Assembly: GCA_004144935.1 (NCBI GenBank)
Contig: SDZP01000222.1
Coordinates: forward strand, 1 to 5,936
Direction of reading: 5' to 3'
DNA length: 5,936 nucleotides
Origin: Caulobacteraceae bacterium
GTDB taxonomy: Bacteria; Pseudomonadota; Alphaproteobacteria; Caulobacterales; Caulobacteraceae
The stretch's first letter is position 1. Each line of letters begins with the position of its first letter. The notes under the pieces were generated by a model. The model was not told the DNA's origin. It did no database searches and saw only the letters and a program-made list of their open reading frames with translations. Positions 5,818-5,936 of the stretch are shown here, piece after piece. Position numbers and translations under genes: made by a program.

Positions 5818-5936
5818 ATGAAACTGAGAACCCTGGGTCTGATGACGACCTGCCTGGCCATGGCCATCGCCCCGGTGCAGGGCGCTTCGGCGGCCGCGCG
5901 CGACAGCGACAAGATCCTGTCCCTGACGCTGGAGAG
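5818..5936 (+). CDS. N-terminal fragment of an exported protein (cut by window edge)
   Basis: Only 39 complete codons are visible. The start ATG follows an ideal AGGAGG at five bases. The translation begins MKLRTLGLMTTCLAMAIAPV, a basic start and hydrophobic core, then a small-residue cleavage region (QGASAAA) and RDSDKILSLTLE. This is a typical Sec signal peptide of about 27 residues. The function cannot be called from what remains. The mature start (AARDSDKILSL) faintly resembles that of the preceding gene (AAGRDDRINFPV), so a diverged tandem paralogue is possible. That comparison covers about ten residues and is weak. Confidence 0.75.
   Translation, partial: MKLRTLGLMTTCLAMAIAPVQGASAAARDSDKILSLTLE

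Noticed and set aside
1..5936. CRISPR arrays, tRNA or rRNA genes, transposases and phage genes
   Set aside because: No regularly spaced repeats, cloverleaf-like segments, terminal inverted repeats or relevant proteins were seen on either strand.

Overview
The window is GC-rich DNA with densely packed genes and strong G/C bias at third codon positions. It reads as chromosome of a Gram-negative proteobacterium. The codon and signal-peptide style suits an alphaproteobacterium such as a member of the Caulobacteraceae, but that placement is only an impression and no marker gene is present.

Positions 1 to about 5045 hold five tightly spaced genes on the minus strand. In transcription order they are an LpxL/HtrB-like acyltransferase, an aromatic amino acid ammonia-lyase of the HAL/PAL/TAL (MIO) family, a 4HBT-type hotdog thioesterase, a LolA-like periplasmic protein and an RND/MMPL-family exporter. 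This set and order match the accessory and export half of aryl polyene (APE)/xanthomonadin/flexirubin-type pigment clusters. The ketosynthases, dehydratases, ketoreductase, ACPs and ligase expected in such a cluster are not in the window and would lie beyond the left edge or elsewhere. A working model is that the lyase makes an aryl-acrylate starter (coumarate- or cinnamate-like), missing enzymes activate and extend it, the thioesterase edits or releases acyl chains, the acyltransferase transfers the polyene to an acceptor lipid, and the LolA-like and MMPL proteins move the product to the outer membrane.

Two points deserve attention. The lyase carries the complete Ala-Ser-Gly prosthetic-group motif, but several substrate-pocket positions differ from true histidine ammonia-lyase. 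The MMPL gene stops after 505 codons, early in its second periplasmic domain, and its second-half membrane core appears immediately afterwards in another frame. This implies an internal deletion with loss of frame, or an assembly fault.

Positions 5046-5205 form a divergent intergenic region with a palindrome and a strong hairpin. Rightward from it runs a 153-residue secreted protein resembling small proteins often mislabelled 'excinuclease', with a YbjQ/RcsF-like motif. After a 150-base gap, a second gene for an exported protein begins and is cut by the right edge. I see no RNA genes, CRISPR array, insertion sequence or phage gene, and no complete novel system beyond the pigment-type operon.
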